64,000 nt of DNA, from contig OZ005696.1 in assembly GCA_963930775.1 (NCBI GenBank), positions 5,394,001 through 5,458,000 on the forward strand, written 5' to 3'. Each line of letters begins with the position of its first letter. The first letter of the stretch is position 1. A program made the position numbers and the translations under genes. The stretch comes from Cliona cf. orientalis (lineage: Eukaryota; Porifera; Demospongiae; Clionaida; Clionaidae). This document shows positions 12,404-22,437 of this stretch, in pieces. The notes under the pieces were generated by a model. The model ran no database searches. It saw only the letters and a program-made list of their open reading frames with translations, and had not been told where the DNA came from.

Positions 12404-14530
12404 ATGGCTGCACTGAGTACTGCACTCGCTCCGTGGGACTTCTCCCCACAGCAACAAGTTGGAGAGATCTCAGCACTAGAGGCTAACTGGACTAAGGAAG
12501 CAGTTTCCACTGGAGTAAGTCAACCATCCACTGGCATGCTGGGACTTCGTGTGTAGTCAACTGGTATAGTCTGGCCACATGTTGATGTCAACTTACCTGC
12601 CTTAATATTACTAGGGACACACGTGAGTGCAGGAATTTCCTCGCTCAGCGCACAAGCCAATAATTGGTACATGGTTAGGATGCGGTATGCGGTGAGGATA
12701 CCGGATTTAGTAGCGTTGCACCACACCTAGCCTCGAACCCAGGCTCACTTTCGGGGGGAGGGGAAAGAGAGCCTGGTACACACTGTCTGCGCATGCGCGA
12801 AGTTTACGGAGCAATTTCTAGTATAATTCGCCTGACACTATCGCTACCACGCGGTCGGACATGTACGGACAAGGTATACTAAGCAGCCGAAGTCGGTGAA
12901 GCTTAAAGACTCCATATTTCTCTAGACTGTTGTATGCAAGACTTCATTCGCTCTCATCTCACTTTAAGCAAACCTTCACGAGCTTCAAAGACCTGACAAA
13001 GTCCTTTCGTTGCCGTTGGACAACCGCTTGTATCGACAGTCCCGGTTATTCACCAAAAAACTTTCACTAAACGTGAGTAGAACTCCTTCTCGTAGCTTCT
13101 TTGTTCTTCCTCTATCAATGTTGCTCGCTTATGACAGCTAGACCTGTCGCAGCAAGTGTCCTTAGCCCGAATCGCAGCCAACATAGACGATTTTTAGGCA
13201 AACTTGTGGGGTCAAGGTTCACATTTACGGATAGATAAACGGACAAAAATACGAATTCCCAGGATTTCTGGGAATTTTGGCGCATGCGCAGACAGTGTGT
13301 ACCAGGCTCTCTTTCCCCTCCCCCCGAAAGTGAGCCTGGGTTCGAGGCTACACCACACCCCACAAGGCCAAGGGACCGGGAAGGCAAGGTAGGATGAGCG
13401 CTGGGGCCCGGCTATATAGCGCTAGCCTCGTGCTTGGCATGTGCCAAAGCACGAGGCTCTAGCTAGGGCCAGGGTGGGGCAAGTTTGCCTCAATACGAGT
13501 CAGACGGTGCTAAAATCCTTGCGTTCTGTAGATCTGTTTGACCGTCTCTGGCAACGCGCTAGTTAAGATTAGGAGTCTGAAAGTTTAGTATTGGATAGGT
13601 ACCGGCTTTAGACACCTCCTATGTTTGTGAAGGAGCTGACAAAGGGACTATAGGATATGTGCAAAAAAGTCCACGGACACAACATTACGCCCACACAGTA
13701 AGTCCAATTTTTAGCTAGGTTGTCAGTTTGACATGTTCAAAGAGTGGGCCGATTGTCAGCCAATCTGTGAGTAGTAATGAAATGGGGGCCACAACTGTGA
13801 CAGTGGAGTGCGAGTTTTAAGGGAGGCGCACAATTTTTCAAATGGGGTACATACACTCTTAGGCAAGACTAAGCATTGCATGGCTTTGTACACTTGGCAG
13901 CAGGTTAGCAATCTGATCAACAGCTGACAAACTGCAAAGGCTGGCCTGTGTTGCTCTGGTGGCTGAAAGCGATATTTTAGAAATTTGGGAAGCCTCGTAA
14001 GTGTCACCAGGACCTGAGTGGGAACCTCGCTTCGCTCGGAATGAGCATGTGTACCTATACGAAGCTATTAATTGATAGAATCTCCTCATTTTAGATAGCA
14101 GAGATGAATAAGAACGAATTTAAATATAATTTGCTTCATTGACAAATCAACCATCATTCATTTTGTGGAGCTTACTTATTACATATAGTGTCCCTTCACA
14201 AACCAGTGTAGTGATAAAACAAGCAACAAATTTACTTGTATACATGCATGTAGTATATTGAATTTTTGACTACTGATCTAGTACATCCATGCTGGTATAT
14301 TCATAATGATTTTTAATCATTTCTTGGCAGACTTCGATCATGGCCGTGGAGTACGACGGTGGTGTGATAATAGGAGCTGACTCTAGGACCAGCAGTGGGG
14401 TCTATGTCGCTAACAGAGTCTCTGACAAGCTCACAGAGATCTCAGAGACCATCTTCTGCTGTCGCTCAGGCTCCTCTGCCGACACCCAGGCAACAGCTGA
14501 CCTAGTCAAGTACAACCTTAATCTCCACAG
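12404..14530 (+). CDS. PSMB6: Proteasome subunit beta type-6 (beta-1), first two exons only
   Basis: Exon 1 (12404-12514) encodes a 37-residue propeptide ending EAVSTG. Exon 2 (14331-14530) starts exactly at the mature N-terminus [20 protein letters not shown]. The three catalytic residues of an active beta subunit are in place counting from the mature Thr: Thr1, Asp17 (GADSRT) and Lys33 (SDKL). The stretch [16 protein letters not shown] is typical of beta-1. Beta-1 provides the caspase-like site of the 20S core. Exon 2 ends in phase 2 at CACAG/GTCAGT. The remaining roughly 135 residues, including the GSSGG region, were not found before the receptor array begins. The gene may therefore be a 5' fragment, be interrupted by rearrangement or misassembly, or have very diverged exons. 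The 1.8-kb intron carries a long-TIR MITE. Confidence 0.88.
12728..13350. mobile_element. Mutator-like MITE with about 70-bp TIRs and 9-bp TSD
   Basis: A 623-bp element in the PSMB6 intron. Its ends are near-perfect inverted repeats of about 70 bp beginning TAGCCTCGAACCCAGGCTCA, with the reverse complement ending at 13350. The 9-bp direct repeat CACCACACC flanks it (12719-12727 and 13351-13359). Long TIRs plus a 9-bp duplication are the hallmark of MULE elements. No transposase is visible. Confidence 0.85.
13424..13459. repeat. Short inverted repeat (AGCCTCGTGC hairpin)
   Basis: A near-perfect palindrome with arms AGCCTCGTGCTTGGCA and TGCCAAAGCACGAGGCT, about 75 bp beyond the MULE-like MITE. 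It may be a decayed relative of that element's ends. Confidence 0.6.
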
Positions 14531-15998
14531 GTCAGTCGGGCGTTCATCATGTAATTTTACTGTACATATGTATAGCTAGATGTAAAGCAGTTAATCATAG
14601 AGCGCCATTGGGCTGATACATGTACATAGTGCATGTTTGTAAGTCATAGACTTATCAATTTTTTGAGCTTTAATCCATTTAGAAGGCATTGGCAGCTGCT
14701 AAGCTGACATAAAATTAATATCACTGTTGTTCGATATTATTTGTGGTCACTGGATTATCATAAGTACATGTTGGTATGGGCACCATGCAGCACATGTGTA
14801 TGTTGGGGTGTAGCTTTCAGTAAGGTCTTAACACCTGTGCTCAAAGGAGGTTGATCACGAATTCTAATTAGAGCATGTTTGCCATTGGCTGCAATGTATG
14901 CCCGCGCAACCCAGATCAACCTGCTGAGTCAGCAAAAACAATACATTGCATATGGTGTGTGATAATAAAATATACGTTCCACAAAAATCATGACCAACCT
15001 CCTCTGGACCTGGACTCTGCTTCCAACAAATCTGTCATGTCTGTCTATGAGTCAGTAGCCTTGGACATTGTTATCTCTACACATGTGCAAGGCGTGAAGT
15101 CATTACCGTACTTAATCTAATATAATGCATTGGAAAAAAATAATTTCGATTTTGAAAAATGTGCATTTATCTGGTAAAGGTCATCAATCGCTCCACATAT
15201 AAAGAATTCGTAAAATGCTAATTATTGCGTTAAATTGGATTATGCGTTGTATTCGATTAACCACGATGTAGTTTGTCTATAGCTACATGTAGTTTTCTAA
15301 ATTCACGAAAATTTCAAGATCTTAAGATTTTAAAGCAATTATTTCTGGATATTTTGTACTAGCTATATATGTACCTCAAATGACGGACGAAATTATTCTA
15401 CAGTCATACTTTTGTGTCAGCCATGCCTATTGTATGATTGTGGTCATTCAGTTAGGTAAGGATCATCAACACATGAAGTAGCATGTTGTACAACATTGTC
15501 ACAATGGCAGTAGCATGACAGTAATATCAGTGTAATGATAATATCCTACAGAGTGCTTGAGTGTGCGCTCTATAGAACTTAAACTCTGAAAGTGATTTGG
15601 TGTTTATTGATAGGGTTTGGGATTGGGGGTGGCATGAGACTGTAGTATTATCATTGTTATGTTGCTGTGTGTACTAGTGCATAGGATAGAGGGTAGCTTG
15701 ATTACAATGATATGTAAAGGTTTGTTGGGTATCCGAGCATACAACTTTCACTTTGCATGTATATTCAAGAGTATACTCTTGGTAAATAAGTTTTTCCCGC
15801 TCTATTACATGTACATGTACGTACATGCATACAAATTACATGTATAATAATAACTGTAGAATAAAAGACTTGCCCAGATGCCTAGTAAGCTAAGCCTGAT
15901 TATGGAGATAACTCTACACAATGCAATATGTAACTGACCAGCGCAATTAACAATTTCACAAGATTTAGTTTAATTTTACAGTTGACGTTACATGTGTG
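14531..15998. other. Intergenic, no supported gene
   Basis: I searched this stretch for the missing proteasome exons and found none. A short open stretch near 14875-15120 lacks splice support and family resemblance. Confidence 0.5.
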
Positions 15999-18073
15999 TC
16001 AGTTATATAGGTGTTCTCTAGATTCCATTCTATGTGGTGCATGTTTACCTCCAGGGTGTTGAAGGCGACTGTACTCACTGTCATCCTGTAGCAATGAAAG
16101 ATATTGGTGGAAAATTTGCATGCAAGTGTATGTCCCCATGCCACGTGGGCTAAAAATCAATTGCAGGTTACATTTGAATGCCCATAGGCGCTTGTCTGGG
16201 GTACTATATTTACATTATGATGATAAAACTTACCGTAGCGATAGCAATGCATTCATAGTCCGTAGTACAGAGAGTGTAGCCAGAGACCTGCAGTAGTAGT
16301 ACAGCATATCCACTGTGCACAGTAACATTCTATAGCTGAACTTACTTCATCCTCAAGGGCACAGTGAAAGGTTGTGTTGCTCTGTTGTGCCATATCAGGC
16401 GATTCCCCTTGAGTGATGTGTCCACTGTTGGGTGTTTGGATTACTTGTAATTGTTTGCTCTTCAATATCAACTGATGTGTTAGTAGTATTATTATAGTGA
16501 TCATAATCCCCACTATAATGGCAGAACAGCAAAGTGCAATAGCTACAGCTTCTCTACTGCTCAAAGATTTGACAGCTGAATGACAAACAGAATAATGTTC
16601 ATGAGATGATGAAGCTATCATGATACTGTTACTGTAAGATATGGATGTACCTTTATTGTGCGTATCCATGGTTGTACCGTTGTTATGCATATACATGGTT
16701 GTACTGGATTTAGTATTGTTCTCATAAACAGCGGTTCCCATCCATAATATAGTTTCTGTAATTGTTAGATGGTATTAGTGCAGTTTTGTAATTTTCCCAC
16801 ATGAATTACAAGTTTACCAGTGGAGGGAGTTATTGTAGTAATTGTTGTATGACACTGCTCAATTGAAAAGTTCCCAATTTCGTTAGTTGTTGCACCATCA
16901 TCATCAACACATATTATACTTTTCCCAACCATATCTGGACTGACCGTTACATGTAGTTGTGAAGTATAACAGGGTTCTGAGTCATTGATGGGCAGACTGT
17001 GTCCACGTACTTTCCCACCATTACATAATTTACTGGTAGCGGCAGGCATGTTACTGAAAAGACTATGTGCAAGAACTATTTCATTAGAAGAATCATTACA
17101 GTCCAGAAGGTCTCCCAGAAACACGGTGGATCCTGATCCTCCTGTTGTGCTGCATTCAAATGTCAACGTATCTCCTAAACAGGCCTCTGTTGTCTGATTT
17201 AATTGATTGAAACTCGAAATACAATCTAAGAAATGTATTACAATAAGAATGGTCAACTGTCTATTGATCTTCTTGTAGCAGGGATTACACTAAACAGTAT
17301 CCCCCCCCCCCCCCCCAAATAGCTTGTATATCCTCTGCACAATATCATGGTTATAGTTGCTATATTCTAATTAGCTACAAAGACCTCGTTTATTGCAGTG
17401 GTTTACATTCTTTTACATGTAGAAGACCTTTGTAGCACCCTCACTTCATTATACATCCTTGGACTTTCAGGTCCCTTAAAATATGTATAGAGGCTTTGGA
17501 GTCAGTCTCTATCTATTGTTCATTTCACAGCCTTTGGCGTGGGTACTAGGCTACTGTTGCACTGTGTATCTTGGCAGCCCAATGACCTGTGCATGCTACT
17601 GCTTACCTGCTGATACACAACCGAGAGAGACAGCCACCATGACCTGAATGTTCCAATATTATATATAACAAGTATAAAAACAATTGAATAAAATTGAAGG
17701 ATGAAGTAGAATTGGCAGGATCAAAAAGTACACAAACAAGATTTGTAAGGGATAATCGCATCTACTATACATCCCTACACTTGCTTTTCTTTATCAGGGT
17801 TCTATCCATAGGGGGGGGGGCAGGGGGGAAGCTTCCCCCCCAAAGCACCCAGCTTCTCCCCCAAAGAAGAGTAGCAATAACATTCTTCTGAATTATGTCA
17901 AAGAGTATACATGTTGTACCTAAAACACACTAGATCAGAGCTGCAACATGTACAAATACTGCAATTTGATTGGCTACTGACAGGTATCAATATATCAGCA
18001 ACACTATACCTACATTTTATTAATTAATGTACCTCCCATGCATACTCACCATTGATATCTTAATTGTTGACAT
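15999..18073 (-). CDS. Ig-like single-pass receptor with ITIM-like tail, array copy 1, intact
   Basis: Seven exons: 18073-18050, 17643-17607, 17225-16818, 16755-16651, 16575-16346, 16287-16234 and 16085-15999. All have GT-AG sites, the phases are 0,1,1,1,0,0, and they give about 314 residues. Exons 1-2 encode a signal peptide (MSTIKISMVMVAVSLGCVSA). Exon 3 encodes one Ig-like domain with eight cysteines (DC, EAC, FEC, LDC, LCN, EPC, IIC, EQC) and several N-glycosylation sequons. Exon 4 is a Thr/Asn-rich stalk. Exon 5 holds the transmembrane helix (AIALCCSAIIVGIMITIIIL) and proximal tail. Exon 6 contributes VSGYTLCTTDYECIAIAT. Exon 7 contributes DDSEYSRLQHPGG and the end. The SEYSRL sequence fits the ITIM pattern, and DYECI is a second YxxI site. 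The likely role is a cell-surface inhibitory or recognition receptor. That is inferred from layout only; no ligand or named family is known to me. Confidence 0.8.
17672..17890. repeat. Dispersed repeat with G/C-tract core, in intron 1 of copy 1
   Basis: Positions 17675-17800 match 26465-26600 closely (shared landmark GTACACAAACAA and the adjoining TACATCCCTACACTTGC). The segment ends in a G-run/C-run pair like the G-tract MITEs, but I could not define both termini. Confidence 0.5.
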
Positions 18074-18199
18074 ATTACATGTTTGATGACAGGCTATTTC
18101 TAGATGTTTGTCGTGTATAGTACACTAGCAAATATTCAACTTCGTCTCTCAGGGACAATTCTAATTGGCAAGATTGTGTACAAGTTGATGCATGTGCAT

Positions 18200-18247
18200 C
18201 TGGAGTGAAGTTTAAAAAAACTTGTGTTGATGTCACTTTCAATTCAC
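18200..18247 (-). promoter_or_regulatory. Conserved promoter block of copy 1 (ISRE-like plus TTTAAA)
   Basis: On the gene strand GTGAATTGAAAGTG (18247-18234) precedes a TTTAAA box (about 18216) and CTTCACTCCAG, about 165 bp upstream of the ATG. The same arrangement recurs upstream of the other copies. The first motif resembles an IRF/ISRE site (GAAnnGAAA). Confidence 0.5.
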
Positions 18248-18249
18248 AA

Positions 18250-20057
18250 TGTAAGCAACTGATACTAGATAGTCTGAAGTTTGTACTGTTATTGTTATAG
18301 TCTGCATAACGCGTAGTGCATAGTAGTAATAATATTAAATTTTACTTATGGTAGTAAGAGACTCTCCTGCAGTATGTCAGTGTCCCTCCCCCATTAATTC
18401 TGCCATCTGCGTCAATAACTGGGACAAGCCTGAGCAAACCCCACATAACAGTATAATGAGATGTACGAATGGTATGTAATAGTACTATATGGTATCACCA
18501 TCATCACATTTTGTATACGTGCTCTTCTAGTAATATTATTTAGCAAAATTTATTACTGACTATTGACTGCCAATGCAGGAACTTGAGCTAAAAATGCAGG
18601 GGGTTATGCACGAGGGGGCGTAATTGCAGGATTCTACGGTATTACTAGATCAGGTCTGAAAGGACAGACCTTGCATACATGTAGAAATGGCATATAGTGT
18701 ACTGTAGGGTGCATATAATTATATTTTTATGTAAATTCTCAGTTGTTTTTTCGTTAGCTTCTTTATTGCAACTCTAGTTCGGAAGTTTTAGTCTATACAT
18801 GTATATGGACTTTCATCAGCTGTTCTTACAGTATGATTAAAAGTAAATAACTAGAGCTCTATAGAGCACATACCCCGCGCGCACATTGCGCAATCTATAG
18901 ATCTGCTTTTGTTGCTGCAGCCAAACGTGTTCCATTAGCATTATTGACGACCTTTACCAGTCCATTTTATGCGCATGAGCAGAAAGCACAAGGCCTGTAT
19001 GCATAATGCATTGAGTGGGCACTGTCGATAGGCGTGGTTACGAAGACTAACAAAAAGGCACTATTTGTGACGCTCGTGGACCATATCCCTCGATTCGAAA
19101 CACACTGAAGCCCGTTTTTCGTCAAATTCGACTGATTTATTGTGCTTACCAGTCGCTCAGGTGCCTAGACCTCGAGATATGGCAATTTTTCTGCTAACGA
19201 CAACAACGACAATGACGACACGACCGATTACTTTACCCCTTGCGCATGCGCGCGGGGTAATAAACAGACATGAGATGATGGAACTGAGGGTTTGGACTAA
19301 TTATTCTTCTACATGGACAAATGCAGGGCTACTGAAAAAGAGGTGCATGCAAAATTTCACAATAGCAATGAATGCACTTCCCTCACCGCTACATGCATGC
19401 ATGACTCATGCGCGTGTATAGCATGGCTCACTGTGTATGCTTGTTTGATATCAGGAGTATTGGACTACATACCCTCCACCTGAACTGGGTTCCGGTAGGA
19501 TAGTGCTGTTCTCGTCAGAGTCAGTGCATGATCTATAATAATATGGCTAGGGGGAATGCACCTGGCCATGTCCTATATAAACTGATTTATGCACTTGAGA
19601 GCCACTGCCTGTTTGCACTGTCACAGTATTGACAACTGACCAACAAAACAAAGAATGCATGTAGCCGAGGTAGGTGCCATGTAAACTCAGATTGGCAACA
19701 TCACTGGGTATGACCACTATTCCTTTCTACATATATTTCTCAGACGACCCTTGCCATTTAGCACAGGGACGGACAAAAATAGCCAAACGATTATGGTAAC
19801 CCTCCACTCACGCTTTACAGTGAGGGTTAATAAAATTCACACAGTACATGCATGTACTAGAGTGAGTACATACATGTACAATGTAATTGATGGCTGAAGA
19901 TAGCTTTGTAGGTTATACCATAGATTACATTATTGATAATGTCATGATTACCTATCATCTGCAACATGTGAAATACAGTATGTGGCTGACCAGCGTTAAT
20001 TATTATGCAAATTCACAAAATTTGGGTTAACTTTACGGTCAAATTAAGTTACATGTG
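18250..20057. other. Duplicated intergenic segment, no gene
   Basis: About 18350-19850 is paralogous to about 30230-31800. Shared landmarks include GCCATCTGC near 18410 and 30293, ATGCATGACTCATGC near 19397 and 31288, TGAGAGCCACTGCCTGTTT near 19598 and 31515, and the TAACCCTC...GAGGGTTA ending. No coding exon is supported. Confidence 0.6.
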
Positions 20058-21387
20058 TCAGTTGTGTAGGTGTGCTCTAGATTCCATGCTGTGTGGTACA
20101 TGTTTACCTCCAGGGTGTTGAAGGCGATCATACTCAATGTCATCCTGTAGCAATGGGAAAATACTGGTTACTACATTTGGCATCAGTTTATATGTACATT
20201 AATATTGTATGTGTATCGTTTGTTATAGAGGAGGACTTTTAACACCCAATCTATGTGTATGATATATGCCATAATGTACCTGGTGACAGGTGAGTATTAT
20301 ACATACGTACATGTGCCAAATTTCATGGGGTTAATATAGCTGCTTCCATGCTAATGTATGTACCCATGCAGGCCGAAAATTACACATAAGTTACATTTCA
20401 ATTTTGAATGTCCGTGGGTGCTTATCTGGGGGACTACATACTTTCATGTCTGCATTAAACTTACTGTAACAACAATAATGCGGTCACCATTCATAGTACA
20501 GAGAGTGTATCCAGAGACCTGCAGTTTGTACAGCATATCCACTGTGCATAATGAATACCATTGGTGCCAAACCCTCAGCGCTGTGAGATTTATTGCAATA
20601 GTAGTGACACACTGTGAGTCTAAAGCCATAGATAGCTAGCAGTTTTAAAGTTGTAAGCCTAGCCATGGAGGCATAGATATACATGTACAGTACTGTATGT
20701 ATGATGGAGCAACATGCACTGTTACTCAGTGTGGATAGAGTAGGTGAAGGACGTTGGACTAAAATGGAGTCTAGCTTGAAGAATCGTGACTCAAGGAAGA
20801 ATTGTTGATTAGCTTATGATGACCAGTGATGAGTTATAGAACTACCACTATAGACAGCCTCTGCCTCTGACCATGCATGACTACTGTACCTAACCCTCAC
20901 GCATGTGCTGATGGTTAAAAACATGCATACCGTATATGCAGTGCTCCTGTATGACTTTACATATAAATAGAAGGTAGAGTGTCGAAAGTCAAGAAGCTTA
21001 ACATCAGTAAATGACGCCAAAGCTGGAGAACAAGGTGTTTTCAGCGAAATCCACACAATATATGCATTTGGATGGCTGGAAGAAAATGTACAAAACCGCA
21101 TTTTGGACTCACAAATGAGGTACATGTATATATCAGTTAGCTTGGTAACAGACACACAGAACAACTACAGTAACCCTTGTGCATGCGCTGAGGGTTAATA
21201 ACATTCTACAGCTGAGCTTACTTCATCATTTAGAGCACGGTGAAAGGTTGCCAGGCTCTGTTGTCCTATGTCAGTAGATTTCTCTCGAGTAGTATGTCCA
21301 CTGTTTGGTCTTTGGATAATTTGCAACTTTTTTTTCTTCAATATCAACCCACATGTTAGTAAGATTACTGTAGCAGTCATCACCCCC
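20058..21387 (-). CDS. Ig-like receptor copy 2, 3' half only (assembly gap)
   Basis: Exon 7 (20144-20058), exon 6 (20518-20465) and the distal part of exon 5 (from the N gap at 21387 down to 21222) are present. The ectodomain exons are not seen. Exon 7 reads DDIEYDRLQHPGG, the best ITIM match in the array (I-x-Y-x-x-L). Exon 6 reads VSGYTLCTMNGDRIIVVT, so the second YxxI tyrosine is lost. The intron between exons 5 and 6 holds an insertion (about 20553-21200) that also sits at the same place in copy 8. Sequence beyond the gap (21588-22437) does not resume the gene. Either the real gap is larger than shown, or the copy is 5'-truncated. Confidence 0.7.
20553..21200. repeat. Insertion in intron 5 of copy 2, shared with copy 8
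   Basis: An element of about 650 bp starting near GGTGCCAAACCCTCAGCGC and ending GCGCTGAGGGTTAATA, so its ends are inverted repeats. Its internal landmark AATGACGCCAAA is shared with the element at about 54344-54975, which occupies the homologous intron position in copy 8. Confidence 0.65.
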
Positions 21388-21587
21388 NNNNNNNNNNNNN
21401 NNNNNNNNNNNNNNNNNNNNNNNNNNNNNNNNNNNNNNNNNNNNNNNNNNNNNNNNNNNNNNNNNNNNNNNNNNNNNNNNNNNNNNNNNNNNNNNNNNNN
21501 NNNNNNNNNNNNNNNNNNNNNNNNNNNNNNNNNNNNNNNNNNNNNNNNNNNNNNNNNNNNNNNNNNNNNNNNNNNNNNNNNNNNNNN
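21388..21587. other. Run of 200 N (assembly gap)
   Basis: Exactly 200 undetermined bases, a size typical of a placeholder, lying inside exon 5 of receptor copy 2. Confidence 0.98.
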
Positions 21588-22437
21588 TAGGCATGTAAAC
21601 ACACTAGGAGCCATGCAGACAAGTGGTTGCCCCATCTACTAGCTACCTAAGCTCATGGTGAACTTGTAATTAGCAGTAGCAAAACCCAATCGATATCTAA
21701 AATAATATCTGTTGTTCACCATTAGGATCACAATCTACTACTCCTGTTCCACTCAAATTGGTGACTATTTGTCATCCATGTATGTCTCTTTGTTTAGCTG
21801 GACTGTGCTCACTTGGTAAATCAATCTTTGCATATTATTATAAACTGGGTTTCTAAGTTATAAGCCGTAAGGCGGACATTCCTTACATTATAGCCTGTTT
21901 CATAACCTGGAGAGCATAAAGGATGAGCTCAGCTACACAAGCGAGGGAGCCAGGGCCTATACGGTCCATATCCATACAGATGCATTCTTGAGCGAGTGAC
22001 ATAAAGTGCCATGTGTTTTGACACCGAGCCTCGAGCGAAGCGAGAGGTGAGATCTGTTCTTTGTCATAGTCTGGTGGTAGATTCGACGTTGTCACTCTGC
22101 TCGAACGTTACCATTACACAATGAGTTTGAGCAGCTGCTCTTGGCCTGCAGTGAGGGGTGCTTTCTACACCATAATAGCATACGTTCAAGGTTCAGTGCT
22201 GCTTTCATCTGCGCATGCGCACTGTACTAGCCATGTACTGAGCATGCTGTTTAATAGTAGCTCATGCATATTAGCTACATTATCCTGACATCAAACATAC
22301 TTGTTTTGGACATATAAATGAGTCATGTGGCAGGTAGACTGACAGACAGACACACAGAACGTAACCCTTGTGCATGCACCAAATTAACAAAATCACAGTC
22401 CTAGTTACATGTAGTCAGAATTACATATAATATTGTG
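21588..22437. other. Unassigned spacer after the gap
   Basis: No receptor exon or other gene is recognised. It ends with a short GACAGACAGACACACAGAAC-type tract and a TAACCCTT motif at 22364, which mark the end of a dispersed repeat just before copy 3. Confidence 0.4.

Noticed and set aside
13340-13350. GGGTTCGAGGCTA as a tRNA T-arm
   Set aside because: It is part of the MITE terminal inverted repeat. No cloverleaf can be built around it.
14875-15120. Possible third PSMB6 exon (contains QPPLDLDSAS)
   Set aside because: Only PPL and a few scattered residues resemble the expected segment, and there is no AG acceptor in the right place or phase.
16234-16287. Reading the paired tail tyrosines as an ITAM
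   Set aside because: The first YTLC does not fit YxxL/I, and the YxxI and YxxL sites are about 14 residues apart, longer than the usual ITAM spacing. Single ITIM-like motifs fit better.
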